Assembly: GCA_003130835.1 (NCBI GenBank)
Contig: QEXX01000152.1
Span: 1-37,372, forward strand
DNA length: 37,372 nucleotides
Reading direction: 5' to 3'
Source of the DNA: Anaerolineae bacterium
GTDB lineage: Bacteria > Chloroflexota > Anaerolineae > Anaerolineales > UBA4823
In this document: piece by piece, positions 16,599 to 24,688 of the stretch
Layout: each line of letters begins with the position of its first letter
How positions within the stretch are numbered: the first letter of the stretch is position 1
The notes under the pieces: generated by a model
Database searches by the model: none
The model's input: the letters and a program-made list of their open reading frames with translations, nothing else
Told to the model about the DNA's origin: nothing
Position numbers and translations under genes: made by a program

Positions 16599-16763
16599 AA
16601 TGAAATTGTTAATTTCCCCGAGTGAACTCTCCCCATTCCCGCCTACCCGAAGACCCTAGTTTGGCTTTCGGCTTCTGAGAGTTCGCCGGCAAAAGTCGAA
16701 AATACCTGCCCTCTGGAGCGAAAGCCACAGAGGGCAATTTTTCTGTGAGTTTAGGAGGACGCT
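16599..16763 (+). promoter_or_regulatory. Structured proS leader with intrinsic terminator (candidate attenuator)
   Basis: GAACTCTC (16624-16631) pairs with GAGAGTTC (16677-16684) and encloses a second hairpin formed by CCGAAG and CTTTCGG-type arms (about 16648-16671). Downstream, TGCCCTCTG (16707-16715) pairs with CAGAGGGCA (16728-16736) around a GAAA-capped inner helix, followed by ATTTTTC. The hairpin and T tract form an intrinsic terminator inside the leader, 21 nt before the GTG start. AACTCTC (16625-16631) is also complementary to GAGAGTT at codons 1-3 of proS (16766-16772), so one arm can pair either inside the leader or at the start of proS. No T-box sequence was found, and I do not recognise a known riboswitch class. 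Confidence 0.6.
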
Positions 16764-18539
16764 GTGAGAGTTTCGCAATTATTCAATGTCACCTTGCGAG
16801 AAGCCCCCGCAGAAGCCGAGGTTGCCAGCCACCAACTCCTGGTGCGCGCTGGTTTCATTCGACAGCTAGCAGCGGGCATCTTCAGCTACATGCCGTTAGC
16901 CAGAAGGACGCTAACCAAGATTGAAAACATTATGCGGGAGGAGATGAACGCCATCGGCGGGCAAGAGATGACCATGCCAGTCGTTCATCCCGCCGACATC
17001 TGGAAAGAAACACAACGCTGGTACCAAATTGGCAGCGAGATGGGACGTTTCAAGGACAAGAATAATCGCGATATGGTACTAGCGATGACCCATGAGGAAG
17101 TGGTAGCGGATATTGTGCGCAAGGATATCCGTTCCTATCGTCAGCTTCCACGGTTAATTTACCATATTCAAACCAAATGGCGTGATGACCCGCGCCCACG
17201 CGCCGGACTCATTCGGGTGCGAGAATTTACCATGAAAGACAGTTATAGCTTAGATGCCGATTGGGAGGGATTGGATAAACAATACCGTGCTCATTACCAG
17301 GCTTATTTCAACATCTTCCATCGCTGCGGCATCCCAGTGATCGCCGTGAAGTCCGATGTGGGTATGATGGGCGGGCAAATGGCGCATGAATACATGTATC
17401 TCACTCCGATTGGTGAAGACACCCTGGTATTGTGTGACAACTGCGGCTACTCCGCCAATCGCCAAATCGCCTTCTTCCAGAAAACTCCGCCAGCACCCGA
17501 AGAACCCCTCCCTGCTGAAAAAGTCTATACCCCGAATGCCAAGACCATCGAAGCCCTTGCCAACTATCTGCAAGTGCCAAAACAAAAAACCGCCAAAGCC
17601 GTTTTCATGGTAGCAACCCTGCCTGCTGAGGATGGGGGGTATAAAGACACCTTCATCTTTGCGATTGTGCGGGGAGATATGGAGCTTAATGAAACCAAAC
17701 TTGCTAACACCTTAAAGGCAAAAGACCTGCGCCCTGCCACCGAAGAAGAAATCCTTGCTACCGGCGCAGTGCCTGGCTACGCTTCGCCGGTTGGGCTAAA
17801 GGATGTACCGGTGATCGTGGACGACCTCATTCCGCAATCCCCCAATTTGGTCGCCGGTGCAAACGAGGAGGGGTATCACCTGAAAAACGTCAACTACGGG
17901 CGGGATTATCAAGCGAATATTGTCGCGGATATAACCGCCGCCCAAGACGGGGATGCCTGTATCCGCTGCGGCGCCCCCTTGCGCACCGCTCGAGGGGTCG
18001 AAGTAGGCAATATCTTTAAATTGGGCACACGGTATTCGGATGCTATGGGTTGTACTTTCCTAGATAAAGATGGGGTGGAAAAACCGATCATTATGGGATC
18101 CTATGGCATCGGCAGTGGTCGTTTGATGGCTTGCATTGCCGAAGAGCATCACGACGAAAAAGGTTTAATCTGGCCGATCACAGTTGCCCCCTATCAAGTC
18201 GAGATCGTCTCGCTCGGTGGCCAGCAGAGCGAAAAAGTTCAACAGGTTGCGGGTCACCTTTATCAAGACCTACAGAATCAGGGCATTGAAGTTTTATACG
18301 ATGACCGCGACGAAAGCCCTGGGGTGAAATTTATGGATGCAGACTTAATTGGCATCCCGATCCGTCTGACTGTCAGCGAGCGAACCGTACAGCAAGATTC
18401 TGTTGAATTTAAGCGGCGCGATCAGGAAGAAAAACGGCTCATCTCTCTCTCAGAAGTGTATGCCACGGTCAAGGAGGAGATTGATCGGCTTCATCAAGCC
18501 ATTCAAGCCAAAGTCGTTGAAGTACCCTTTGAAGGGTAG
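16764..18539 (+). CDS. proS: Prolyl-tRNA synthetase (bacterial type)
   Basis: 591 residues, class II synthetase that charges tRNA-Pro. N-terminal MRVSQLFNVTLREAPAEAE and the motif 2 region (IQTKWRDDPRPRAGLIRVREF) are typical. An inserted editing domain of the bacterial kind lies at about 240-400 (KTAKAVF, FAIVRGDMELNETKL). Motif 3 is IMGSYGIGSGRLMACIAE, and the anticodon-binding domain (WPITVAPYQVEIV) follows. The start is GTG with AGGAGG 6 nt upstream. The gene has its own promoter, a leader with a terminator, and a strong terminator after it, so it is a single transcription unit. Confidence 0.97.
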   Translation: MRVSQLFNVTLREAPAEAEVASHQLLVRAGFIRQLAAGIFSYMPLARRTLTKIENIMREEMNAIGGQEMTMPVVHPADIWKETQRWYQIGSEMGRFKDKNNRDMVLAMTHEEVVADIVRKDIRSYRQLPRLIYHIQTKWRDDPRPRAGLIRVREFTMKDSYSLDADWEGLDKQYRAHYQAYFNIFHRCGIPVIAVKSDVGMMGGQMAHEYMYLTPIGEDTLVLCDNCGYSANRQIAFFQKTPPAPEEPLPAEKVYTPNAKTIEALANYLQVPKQKTAKAVFMVATLPAEDGGYKDTFIFAIVRGDMELNETKLANTLKAKDLRPATEEEILATGAVPGYASPVGLKDVPVIVDDLIPQSPNLVAGANEEGYHLKNVNYGRDYQANIVADITAAQDGDACIRCGAPLRTARGVEVGNIFKLGTRYSDAMGCTFLDKDGVEKPIIMGSYGIGSGRLMACIAEEHHDEKGLIWPITVAPYQVEIVSLGGQQSEKVQQVAGHLYQDLQNQGIEVLYDDRDESPGVKFMDADLIGIPIRLTVSERTVQQDSVEFKRRDQEEKRLISLSEVYATVKEEIDRLHQAIQAKVVEVPFEG

Positions 18540-18577
18540 CCTCCAAAACCGAGTTCTAGAATCAATCGTTCAAAGCC

Positions 18578-18610
18578 AGTAGGGTAACCAGAAAGTTGCC
18601 CTACTTTTTT
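18578..18610 (+). terminator. Intrinsic terminator of proS
   Basis: An 11-bp stem, AGTAGGGTAAC with GTTGCCCTACT (one G-U pair) and a 6-nt loop, runs into six T residues, 38 bp after the proS stop. Confidence 0.92.
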
Positions 18611-18763
18611 GCGCCTACACGCGCTAAAAACAAACTACCTTCAACCTTTGATTTTTGAAAGCCCAACCTTACAAAAATTTTAGCTCATGTTGGTTAATTT
18701 CTGGCTAAAATCCAAGTATCCAAGTTCGCATCTTTAAATTTTTTACCGAAAAGAGGTAACTTT
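18611..18763. other. AT-rich gene-free stretch before the binding-protein gene
   Basis: No gene is seen. The region is AT-rich and holds TAAAAT at 18706-18711, a possible -10 for the next gene, without a clear -35. AGAGG 7 nt before the ATG at 18764 is the ribosome site. Confidence 0.5.
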
Positions 18764-19693
18764 ATGACCACTGAAAAACCGACTTTGACCTTTGGGCATT
18801 TGAAAATTACCGATCACCTGCTGCTTGGAATCGCAAAAGAACACCGCACAGATGGTGCTGCCCCATACAAATACTTTCAACTAGAAACCAAAGTCTATCG
18901 AGGCTGGAATCCCTTAGCAGATGACCTAAAAGCTGGGGAACTCGACGGCGCGTTCATTCTAGCTCCCCTCGCCATGGAAATCTTTTATTCGCACCAAAAT
19001 ATCCAAATGATTTTGCAAGCCCATAAATCCGGAAGCATCGTCATTAAGAACCGCCGCGCCAACATAGAACGGGTGGAGGATTTCAAAGGCAAAAATGTTC
19101 TAATCCCGCACTATCTTTCGGTACATCATCTGCTATTTGACCGCCTGTTACGAGAAAATGGATTAGAAATCGGGCCTGGCAAAGATGTTATCTTGGACGT
19201 AGTCGCTCCATCCGATATTCCCGAAATCATTGAATGGGATGAAAAAGGGCAGGTGGGCGGCTTTATTGTCGCCGAACCATTTGGAACCCAGGTAGTAAAG
19301 GCTGGATACGGCGATGAATTTGTCCTTTCAAAAGACCTATGGCCGAATCATCCTTGCTGTGTGGTTGTCGTCAAAAAAGAAGTGATTGAAAAATACCCGG
19401 ATGCTGTGTATGAATTTACCACCAGCTTGGTAGAAGCCGGTCAATTTGTCGAAAACCAACCCGATCAGGCCTCTCAAATCGGATCACAATTCCTCGGTCA
19501 AAGTTTCGATGTCGTAAAGACGGTTCTAACCACCCCAAAAGATCGGGTAACCTATGCTGAATTAAAGCCGGTCATCGATGATTTCGAATATATGCAAACC
19601 TATTTGACCACAAAAATCAAGGCAATGTCCGATAAGATCGATCTTGAAAAATTCATTGATTACCGTTTTGCTGAAGCAGCCAAAGCCCAATAG
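18764..19693 (+). CDS. Periplasmic-binding-fold protein (NMT1/NrtA/SsuA type) without signal peptide
   Basis: 309 residues. The sequence follows the NMT1/TauA/NrtA binding-protein pattern: TLTFGHLKITDHLLLGIAKE opens the fold, then LKAGELDGAFILAPLAMEI, a DFKGKNVLIPHYLSVHHLLFDRLL hinge region and GGFIVAEPFGTQVVKAGYGDEFV. Relatives bind nitrate, alkanesulfonates, taurine or thiamine precursors for ABC import. Here there is neither signal peptide nor lipobox, and an in-frame stop lies about ten codons upstream, so no export signal can be added. No permease or ATPase gene is near. The next gene, 9 bp on, is a sulfurtransferase, suggesting a sulfur-linked cytosolic binding or sensing role; this is inference. 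Confidence 0.8.
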   Translation: MTTEKPTLTFGHLKITDHLLLGIAKEHRTDGAAPYKYFQLETKVYRGWNPLADDLKAGELDGAFILAPLAMEIFYSHQNIQMILQAHKSGSIVIKNRRANIERVEDFKGKNVLIPHYLSVHHLLFDRLLRENGLEIGPGKDVILDVVAPSDIPEIIEWDEKGQVGGFIVAEPFGTQVVKAGYGDEFVLSKDLWPNHPCCVVVVKKEVIEKYPDAVYEFTTSLVEAGQFVENQPDQASQIGSQFLGQSFDVVKTVLTTPKDRVTYAELKPVIDDFEYMQTYLTTKIKAMSDKIDLEKFIDYRFAEAAKAQ

Positions 19694-19702
19694 GAGTTGC
19701 TG

Positions 19703-20554
19703 GTGAACGACTACATCATCGAGGTTGACGAATTGAAGGCTTTACAAAACACCCAGCCGCTTGTTGTGCTGGACACTCGCGACCCCGACGATTACGAGGA
19801 AACCCATCTTCCAAATGCCATCCATCTATACGATATCTTCACCTACTTATGCACGCGTGGCAACGGCGGCCTACCGGCTATGGTCGCTCATTTCACCCGT
19901 ATCTTAAGCAAAATCGGTCTGAAACCAACCGATACGGTGGTCGTTTATGAAGACGCCATGGATAACGGCTATGGGCGCTCTTGTCGGGGGTGGACAATTT
20001 TGAAATATTTAGGAGTCGAGAAGGTGTATGTCTTACATGGGGGGCTTCGGGCTTGGCTAAAAGCGGGTTATCCCACCACGCAAGAAGTGCCAGAGACCGA
20101 GAGCGTTCCTTTCACCCCCATCTTAGGCGCCGACCACATCATCACCGCCGAAGAGGTCGTAGCTGCCATTGACAATCCCGATATTCAAATCGTCGATTGC
20201 CGCGATTATGCTGAGTGGATTGGAGCAAATTCTTCTCCATACGGGTACGATTATTGTCCTCGTAAGGGTCGGATTCCCAATGCCAAGTGGCTCGAATGGT
20301 ATCGCATGATGAAAATCCGCGATGGCATTCCTTGGTTTAAATCTCCCCAAGAAATCTTAGAAGTTTGCGACTCGGCTGGCATTACCCCCGAAAAGCCGGT
20401 TTATCTCTATTGCTTCAAAGGCGCCCGCACCTCGAACATGTACATTGCCCTGAAACTAGCGGGATTTCCGGTGGTAAAGAACTACTTTGGCTCTTGGAAC
20501 GAGTGGTCGCGAGACTTTTCTCTGCCCATTGAAGAAGGCTACCCAAAAATTTAG
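19703..20554 (+). CDS. Two-domain rhodanese-like sulfurtransferase
   Basis: About 283 residues. Two rhodanese domains: the first (about 5-125) has VLDTRDPDDYEETHLPNA and LHGGLRAWLKAGYP but no Cys in its active-site position (VVYEDAMDNGYG); the second (about 145-275) carries the active Cys237 in the loop YCFKGART. Such enzymes move sulfane sulfur from thiosulfate or 3-mercaptopyruvate to an acceptor. GTG at 19703 is chosen because AGGAG at 19692-19696 lies 6 nt upstream. A TTG at 19697 would abut the ribosome site. It follows the binding-protein gene closely and ends before a hairpin shared with the convergent beta-oxidation operon. Confidence 0.9.
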   Translation: MNDYIIEVDELKALQNTQPLVVLDTRDPDDYEETHLPNAIHLYDIFTYLCTRGNGGLPAMVAHFTRILSKIGLKPTDTVVVYEDAMDNGYGRSCRGWTILKYLGVEKVYVLHGGLRAWLKAGYPTTQEVPETESVPFTPILGADHIITAEEVVAAIDNPDIQIVDCRDYAEWIGANSSPYGYDYCPRKGRIPNAKWLEWYRMMKIRDGIPWFKSPQEILEVCDSAGITPEKPVYLYCFKGARTSNMYIALKLAGFPVVKNYFGSWNEWSRDFSLPIEEGYPKI

Positions 20555-20561
20555 GCAAGAA

Positions 20562-20599
20562 GCAGACTTCCGAAATCAATGGCGACTTCGGAAGTCTGC
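20562..20599. terminator. Perfect 13-bp hairpin between convergent operons
   Basis: GCAGACTTCCGAA (20562-20574) and its exact complement (20587-20599) enclose a 12-nt loop. It sits 8 bp after the sulfurtransferase stop and about 80 bp after the SCP2 stop on the other strand. Neither side has a long T tract, so it may act as a weak bidirectional terminator or a 3'-end stabiliser. Confidence 0.7.
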
Positions 20600-20678
20600 A
20601 AAAACGTTTTCCTCACCTAAGCGAAAGAGGCAATGCTGCTTGGGAAACTCTCCCGATTCAAGCAAAATTTGATCAAAG

Positions 20679-21008
20679 TTATCCCATCTTGAAGAACTGG
20701 GTCAATTTCATCGCTAAGTTAAGATCGCCGGCTAACTTTAGCTTTCCTTGCATGAAGTACTGCATTCCATTCGCCTTGCCGGTCAACACATCTTTGAAAT
20801 CTTGCGCATCGGCGGTCAAGGTCATGGTGGGGTTCTCGGCCACACCGCTGGCTACCGTGCAGGTGCCATCCTTGATCGTAATAATATAATCGCCCCCTTC
20901 CTCACCGGTCAGGTGATACTGGATTACCGCGTTGACACCTTGTGCTTTTTCGGGCAAAAAGGCTTTCGGATGATTGTCAATGAGTTGCTTTACGGAAAAT
21001 TCTGCCAT
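20679..21008 (-). CDS. SCP2 sterol/lipid-carrier domain protein
   Basis: A 109-residue single-domain SCP2 protein. Conserved pattern: NAVIQYHLTGEEGGDYIITIKDG, then PTMTLTADAQDFKDVLTGKANGMQYFMQGKLKLAGDLNLAMKL. The fold has a hydrophobic tunnel that binds fatty acyl-CoAs or other lipids. As the last gene of the beta-oxidation operon, 13 bp after the thiolase, it may carry acyl-CoA intermediates; this is inference. ATG at 21008 follows a GGAG site; an upstream in-frame extension overlaps the thiolase gene and is rejected. Confidence 0.93.
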   Translation of the reverse strand: MAEFSVKQLIDNHPKAFLPEKAQGVNAVIQYHLTGEEGGDYIITIKDGTCTVASGVAENPTMTLTADAQDFKDVLTGKANGMQYFMQGKLKLAGDLNLAMKLTQFFKMG

Positions 21009-21021
21009 TTTTCTGCTCCTT

Positions 21022-22224
21022 TCAATTGGGAAGATTTTCAAAGATCCCGGCTGCGCCCATACCACCGCCAATACACATCGTCACCATGCCAAATTGTACA
21101 TCACGCCGTTTCATTTCGTAGATCAATTGGGTGGTTAATTTTGCCCCGGTGCAGCCCAGAGGATGCCCAAGCGCAATAGCGCCGCCGTTAACATTTACGA
21201 TATCCATGTTTAAGTCTAACTCTCGAATAACCGCCAAGGATTGGGCGGCAAAGGCTTCATTTAACTCGATCAACCCGATTTCTTCCAGGCTTAATCCCGC
21301 CAGCTTCAAAGCTTTGGGAATAGCAACCACCGGCCCGATTCCCATAATTTCCGGGGGCACCCCCCCAACGGCAAACGAGACAAATCTGACGAGGGGTTTG
21401 ATGCCTAACATCTCGGCTTTGGCTTGAGACATGATGACAACCGCTGCAGCGCCATCAGACATTTGAGACGAATTGCCCGCCGTGACCGTCCCGCCTTCTT
21501 TGAAAGCCGGTTTAAGTTTCGCCAACGCTTCCAAGCTCGTGTCTGCGCGCGGCCCTTCATCTACTTTGAAAACGAAGGTATTTGTCATTGGCTTTCCATC
21601 TGCCCCAAGCTCAACATTGGTGACCTCAATGGGCACAATTTGAGATTCAAAATAACCCTCTTGAATGGCGCGGATCGCCTTTTGATGGCTTTGCAGGGCA
21701 AATTGATCTTGATCTTCGCGTGAGATGCCATATTTTGCAGCCACATTCTCAGCCGTTAGCCCCATGTTCGTGAACGCTTCCGGATGGTATTGTGCCAGAT
21801 AAGGGGTAGGCGAAAACTTAAAGCCGGTCATTGGCACTAGGCTCATCGATTCCAAGCCGCCGGCAATGGCTATATCCAACTGACCCGCCATAATGGCAAA
21901 AGCGGCATGGGCAATGCTCTGCAAGCCAGAAGAACAAAAGCGATTAATGGTTTCGGCCGCCACCGACGCTGGCAACCCAGCCCGCAAGCCCACCAAACGC
22001 GCTACATTCATCCCTTGTTCCCCTTCTGGAAAGGCACACCCCATGATAATGTCATCAACCATGTGGGGTTCCAGAGCTGGCACCCGTTTGAATAAAGCTT
22101 GGATTACTGCGGCCGCTAAATCATCTGGTCGGGTGGTTGCCAAACTGCCTCGTTTGGCTTTTCCGACCGCCGTCCGAGCAGCCGCTACGATGACCGGTGT
22201 CCTAAATTTATCTTTTACAGCCAT
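21022..22224 (-). CDS. fadA: Acetyl-CoA acyltransferase (3-ketoacyl-CoA thiolase)
   Basis: 400 residues, thiolase family, final step of beta-oxidation: CoA-dependent cleavage of 3-ketoacyl-CoA to acetyl-CoA and a shortened acyl-CoA. The nucleophilic Cys is in [14 protein letters not shown], the NEAF motif in [10 protein letters not shown], the His motif in [16 protein letters not shown], and the second catalytic Cys in [15 protein letters not shown] at 22224 has GGAGAG 7 nt upstream; an earlier in-frame ATG at 22248 would run over the ribosome site. Located between FadN-like and SCP2 genes in one operon. Confidence 0.96.
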   Translation of the reverse strand: MAVKDKFRTPVIVAAARTAVGKAKRGSLATTRPDDLAAAVIQALFKRVPALEPHMVDDIIMGCAFPEGEQGMNVARLVGLRAGLPASVAAETINRFCSSGLQSIAHAAFAIMAGQLDIAIAGGLESMSLVPMTGFKFSPTPYLAQYHPEAFTNMGLTAENVAAKYGISREDQDQFALQSHQKAIRAIQEGYFESQIVPIEVTNVELGADGKPMTNTFVFKVDEGPRADTSLEALAKLKPAFKEGGTVTAGNSSQMSDGAAAVVIMSQAKAEMLGIKPLVRFVSFAVGGVPPEIMGIGPVVAIPKALKLAGLSLEEIGLIELNEAFAAQSLAVIRELDLNMDIVNVNGGAIALGHPLGCTGAKLTTQLIYEMKRRDVQFGMVTMCIGGGMGAAGIFENLPN

Positions 22225-22248
22225 TCTGAACTCTCCTTTTTGCTTCAC

Positions 22249-24672
22249 CTAATTGCGCAACGGCTTTCCCGTCTGAAGCATGTGCCACAAACGCTGTTGG
22301 GTCTTTTCTTCGCCACACAGGGAAAGAAACGCTTCTCTCTCCAAATCGAGGATGTATTGTTCATCCACCCAAGTAGGACGGCTTAGTTCTCCACCACACA
22401 TCACATAAGCCAACTTTTCCCCGATTAAGCGTTCGTGATCGGTGATATATCCACCTTGGTTCATCATATAAACCCCAACGCGCAGGGCTGCCAGAGCATC
22501 TCGTCCGGCGGCGTAGAGTTTTTCGGGCAAAGGCGGACGGTATCCATCGGCCGCCAAATGCAGCACTTCGCGTTTGGCTTCTGCAAGGAGATGGCTCCGA
22601 TTCATCACTACCCGATCAGCCAGGGTTAGGAAGCCCATTTGACGCGCTTCCTCAGCACTGGTGGCTACCTTTGCCATTCCAATGGTCTCAAAGATGCGTT
22701 GTAAGAAAGGTAAGGCTTCAGCGTTTTGGGTTCGCATGGGTGGAGTCAAAATCCGCCGTACCAATTCCTTGGTGCCCCCACCCGCCGGGATGACGCCAAC
22801 GCCAATTTCCACCAAGCCGCTATAGAGTTCAGCATGGGCAACCACGCGGCTACCATGCATCATCACCTCACAGCCTCCCCCAATCGCTAAACCGGCTGGG
22901 GCAATCACAATGGGTTTAGAGAAATAGCGCATGCGCATGTTCATCCCCTGCATCTTGCGCACCGCTGCATCCAGTGTGTCCCACATGCCACTTTGAGCTG
23001 CCATGACGATCATAAAGATATTTGCCCCAGCCGAAAATTGTTCGGCATCGTTTCCAATGACGATCCCCTCATAATCTTTCTCGACAAGATCCATGGCTTC
23101 GAGGATCATGTTGAAAATATCATCGTCCAATGCATTGACCTTGGTATGAAATTCAACACATAGAACACCATCACCCAAATCAATTAGACTTGCGCCCGGG
23201 TTGACTTTGATTTGCTTACCGGCGCTTTTCTGTTCAGCCAAGACAATCATCGAGGGGTTGGCAGGGATACGTTCATAAGTTTTCTTAGCGGGATGATACA
23301 CCCCGATTTTTCGGCCGTTCTCCATCTGATAAAAGGCAGAGTAACCGTTGGCAAGCATCTCGTCTACCCATGCCGCCGGCGGAAAGCCGGCTTCCTTCAT
23401 GGCTTGGGCTGTCTCAGCAACCCCCAGTAAATCCCAAGTTTCAAAGGGTCCAGCCTCTCGTCCAAAACCCCACCGCATCGCATCATCAATCGGTTTAGGG
23501 GTATCGGCAATTTCGGGAATGCGCTCAGAGGCATAAGCAAGGCTTTGGTAGGTTAGGGCGCGAACCAACTGGCCTGCTCGATCGGATGCCTCTATCAGTG
23601 TCTTTAAGCGCTTGCCAAAATTTTCTTCGTCCTTTACTTTGCCAATCGACTCAAAGCGTGGCTTCTGGGGGGGCTCATATTCTAATGTCTTGAGATTGAG
23701 CGACCAAAACTCTTTCGTTCCATCCGGTTTTCGCACCTCTTTGTAAAACCCCTGTTTGGCTTTGTTGCCCAGACGCCCTTGCGAGACCAGGTCACGAATC
23801 AATTGGTTGACCCGCTCGGAATTGAGGTATTTTTGGGCATGGGTATCATGGGGGATGGCTGGCGCCAAGTTGCGCCCCACATGCTCCCAGACATCAATGC
23901 CAACCAGGTCCATCAAGCGGAAGGTGGCCGTCTTGGGATTGCCCATTGGCGGCCCAGTAATGACATCCACTTCTTCCACTGTGTACTCATTTTCAAGAAT
24001 GTACTCCAATGCAAACGCTGCTGAGCCAAAGGCAATGCGATTAGCGATAAAGTTTGGCGTATCTTTGCAAAGCACAATGCCTTTGCCGAGATGATATTCC
24101 CCAAAATGGCTGATAAACTCGACTACTTCTGGCAAAGTATCCTGTGTTGGAATAATTTCAAGCAGCTTCAGATAGCGGGGCGGGTTGAAAAAATGTGTGC
24201 CCAGAAAGTGTTGTCGAAAGCTGTCACTGCGCCCCTCGGCAATCGAGGCAACCGGAATACCAGACGTATTGGTACTGACGATCGAGTTGGCAGAACGAAC
24301 TTGATCAATGCGCTCCATCAATTGGCGCTTGATGGCAAGATTCTCGACAATGGCTTCAATGATCCAATCCGCTTGCGAGACGCACTCAAAGTCATCTTCC
24401 AGATTCCCCAAAGAAACCAAATTGGCATGATCATCGGTGAAAAAGCTGGCTGGCCGCGATTTGCGAGCGCGCTCAAACCCTTCGCGCACAATGCGGTCGC
24501 GCACTTCAGGGCTGGCTAAGGTTAAGCCTTTGGCTTCCTCATCGGGTGTTAGACGGTCTGGCACAATATCTAACAGGGTCACTCGCACGCCCGCATTGGC
24601 TAGGTGAGCAGCGATGGCTGCTCCCATCGTGCCAGCTCCGATCACCACGCATTGTTTGATGTGATATTTCAT
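22249..24672 (-). CDS. fadN: 3-hydroxyacyl-CoA dehydrogenase/enoyl-CoA hydratase fusion (FadN-like)
   Basis: 807 residues catalysing two middle steps of beta-oxidation. The N-terminal NAD-binding domain starts VVIGAGTMGAAIAAHLANAG (about 8-27). The dehydrogenase His is in LGTHFFNPPRYLKLLEIIPT, and the 3HCDH C-terminal domain follows to about 480. The C-terminal half is a crotonase domain with the oxyanion-hole Gly in FSAGANIF and in GLAIGGGCEVMMHG, and the catalytic acid region AELYSGLVEIGVGVIPAGGG. The order dehydrogenase-then-hydratase is that of FadN, opposite to FadB. ATG at 24672 follows GGAGG; an upstream open frame to 24828 overlaps the acyl-CoA dehydrogenase and is rejected. Confidence 0.95.
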   Translation of the reverse strand: MKYHIKQCVVIGAGTMGAAIAAHLANAGVRVTLLDIVPDRLTPDEEAKGLTLASPEVRDRIVREGFERARKSRPASFFTDDHANLVSLGNLEDDFECVSQADWIIEAIVENLAIKRQLMERIDQVRSANSIVSTNTSGIPVASIAEGRSDSFRQHFLGTHFFNPPRYLKLLEIIPTQDTLPEVVEFISHFGEYHLGKGIVLCKDTPNFIANRIAFGSAAFALEYILENEYTVEEVDVITGPPMGNPKTATFRLMDLVGIDVWEHVGRNLAPAIPHDTHAQKYLNSERVNQLIRDLVSQGRLGNKAKQGFYKEVRKPDGTKEFWSLNLKTLEYEPPQKPRFESIGKVKDEENFGKRLKTLIEASDRAGQLVRALTYQSLAYASERIPEIADTPKPIDDAMRWGFGREAGPFETWDLLGVAETAQAMKEAGFPPAAWVDEMLANGYSAFYQMENGRKIGVYHPAKKTYERIPANPSMIVLAEQKSAGKQIKVNPGASLIDLGDGVLCVEFHTKVNALDDDIFNMILEAMDLVEKDYEGIVIGNDAEQFSAGANIFMIVMAAQSGMWDTLDAAVRKMQGMNMRMRYFSKPIVIAPAGLAIGGGCEVMMHGSRVVAHAELYSGLVEIGVGVIPAGGGTKELVRRILTPPMRTQNAEALPFLQRIFETIGMAKVATSAEEARQMGFLTLADRVVMNRSHLLAEAKREVLHLAADGYRPPLPEKLYAAGRDALAALRVGVYMMNQGGYITDHERLIGEKLAYVMCGGELSRPTWVDEQYILDLEREAFLSLCGEEKTQQRLWHMLQTGKPLRN

Positions 24673-24688
24673 CCCACAATCCTCCTTT

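Noticed and set aside
16599..16763. T-box riboswitch upstream of proS
   Set aside because: No T-box sequence and no antiterminator or specifier-loop layout could be found.
20748..21179. 143-codon open frame on the plus strand
   Set aside because: Antisense to SCP2 and the thiolase end, with no recognisable family or ribosome site.
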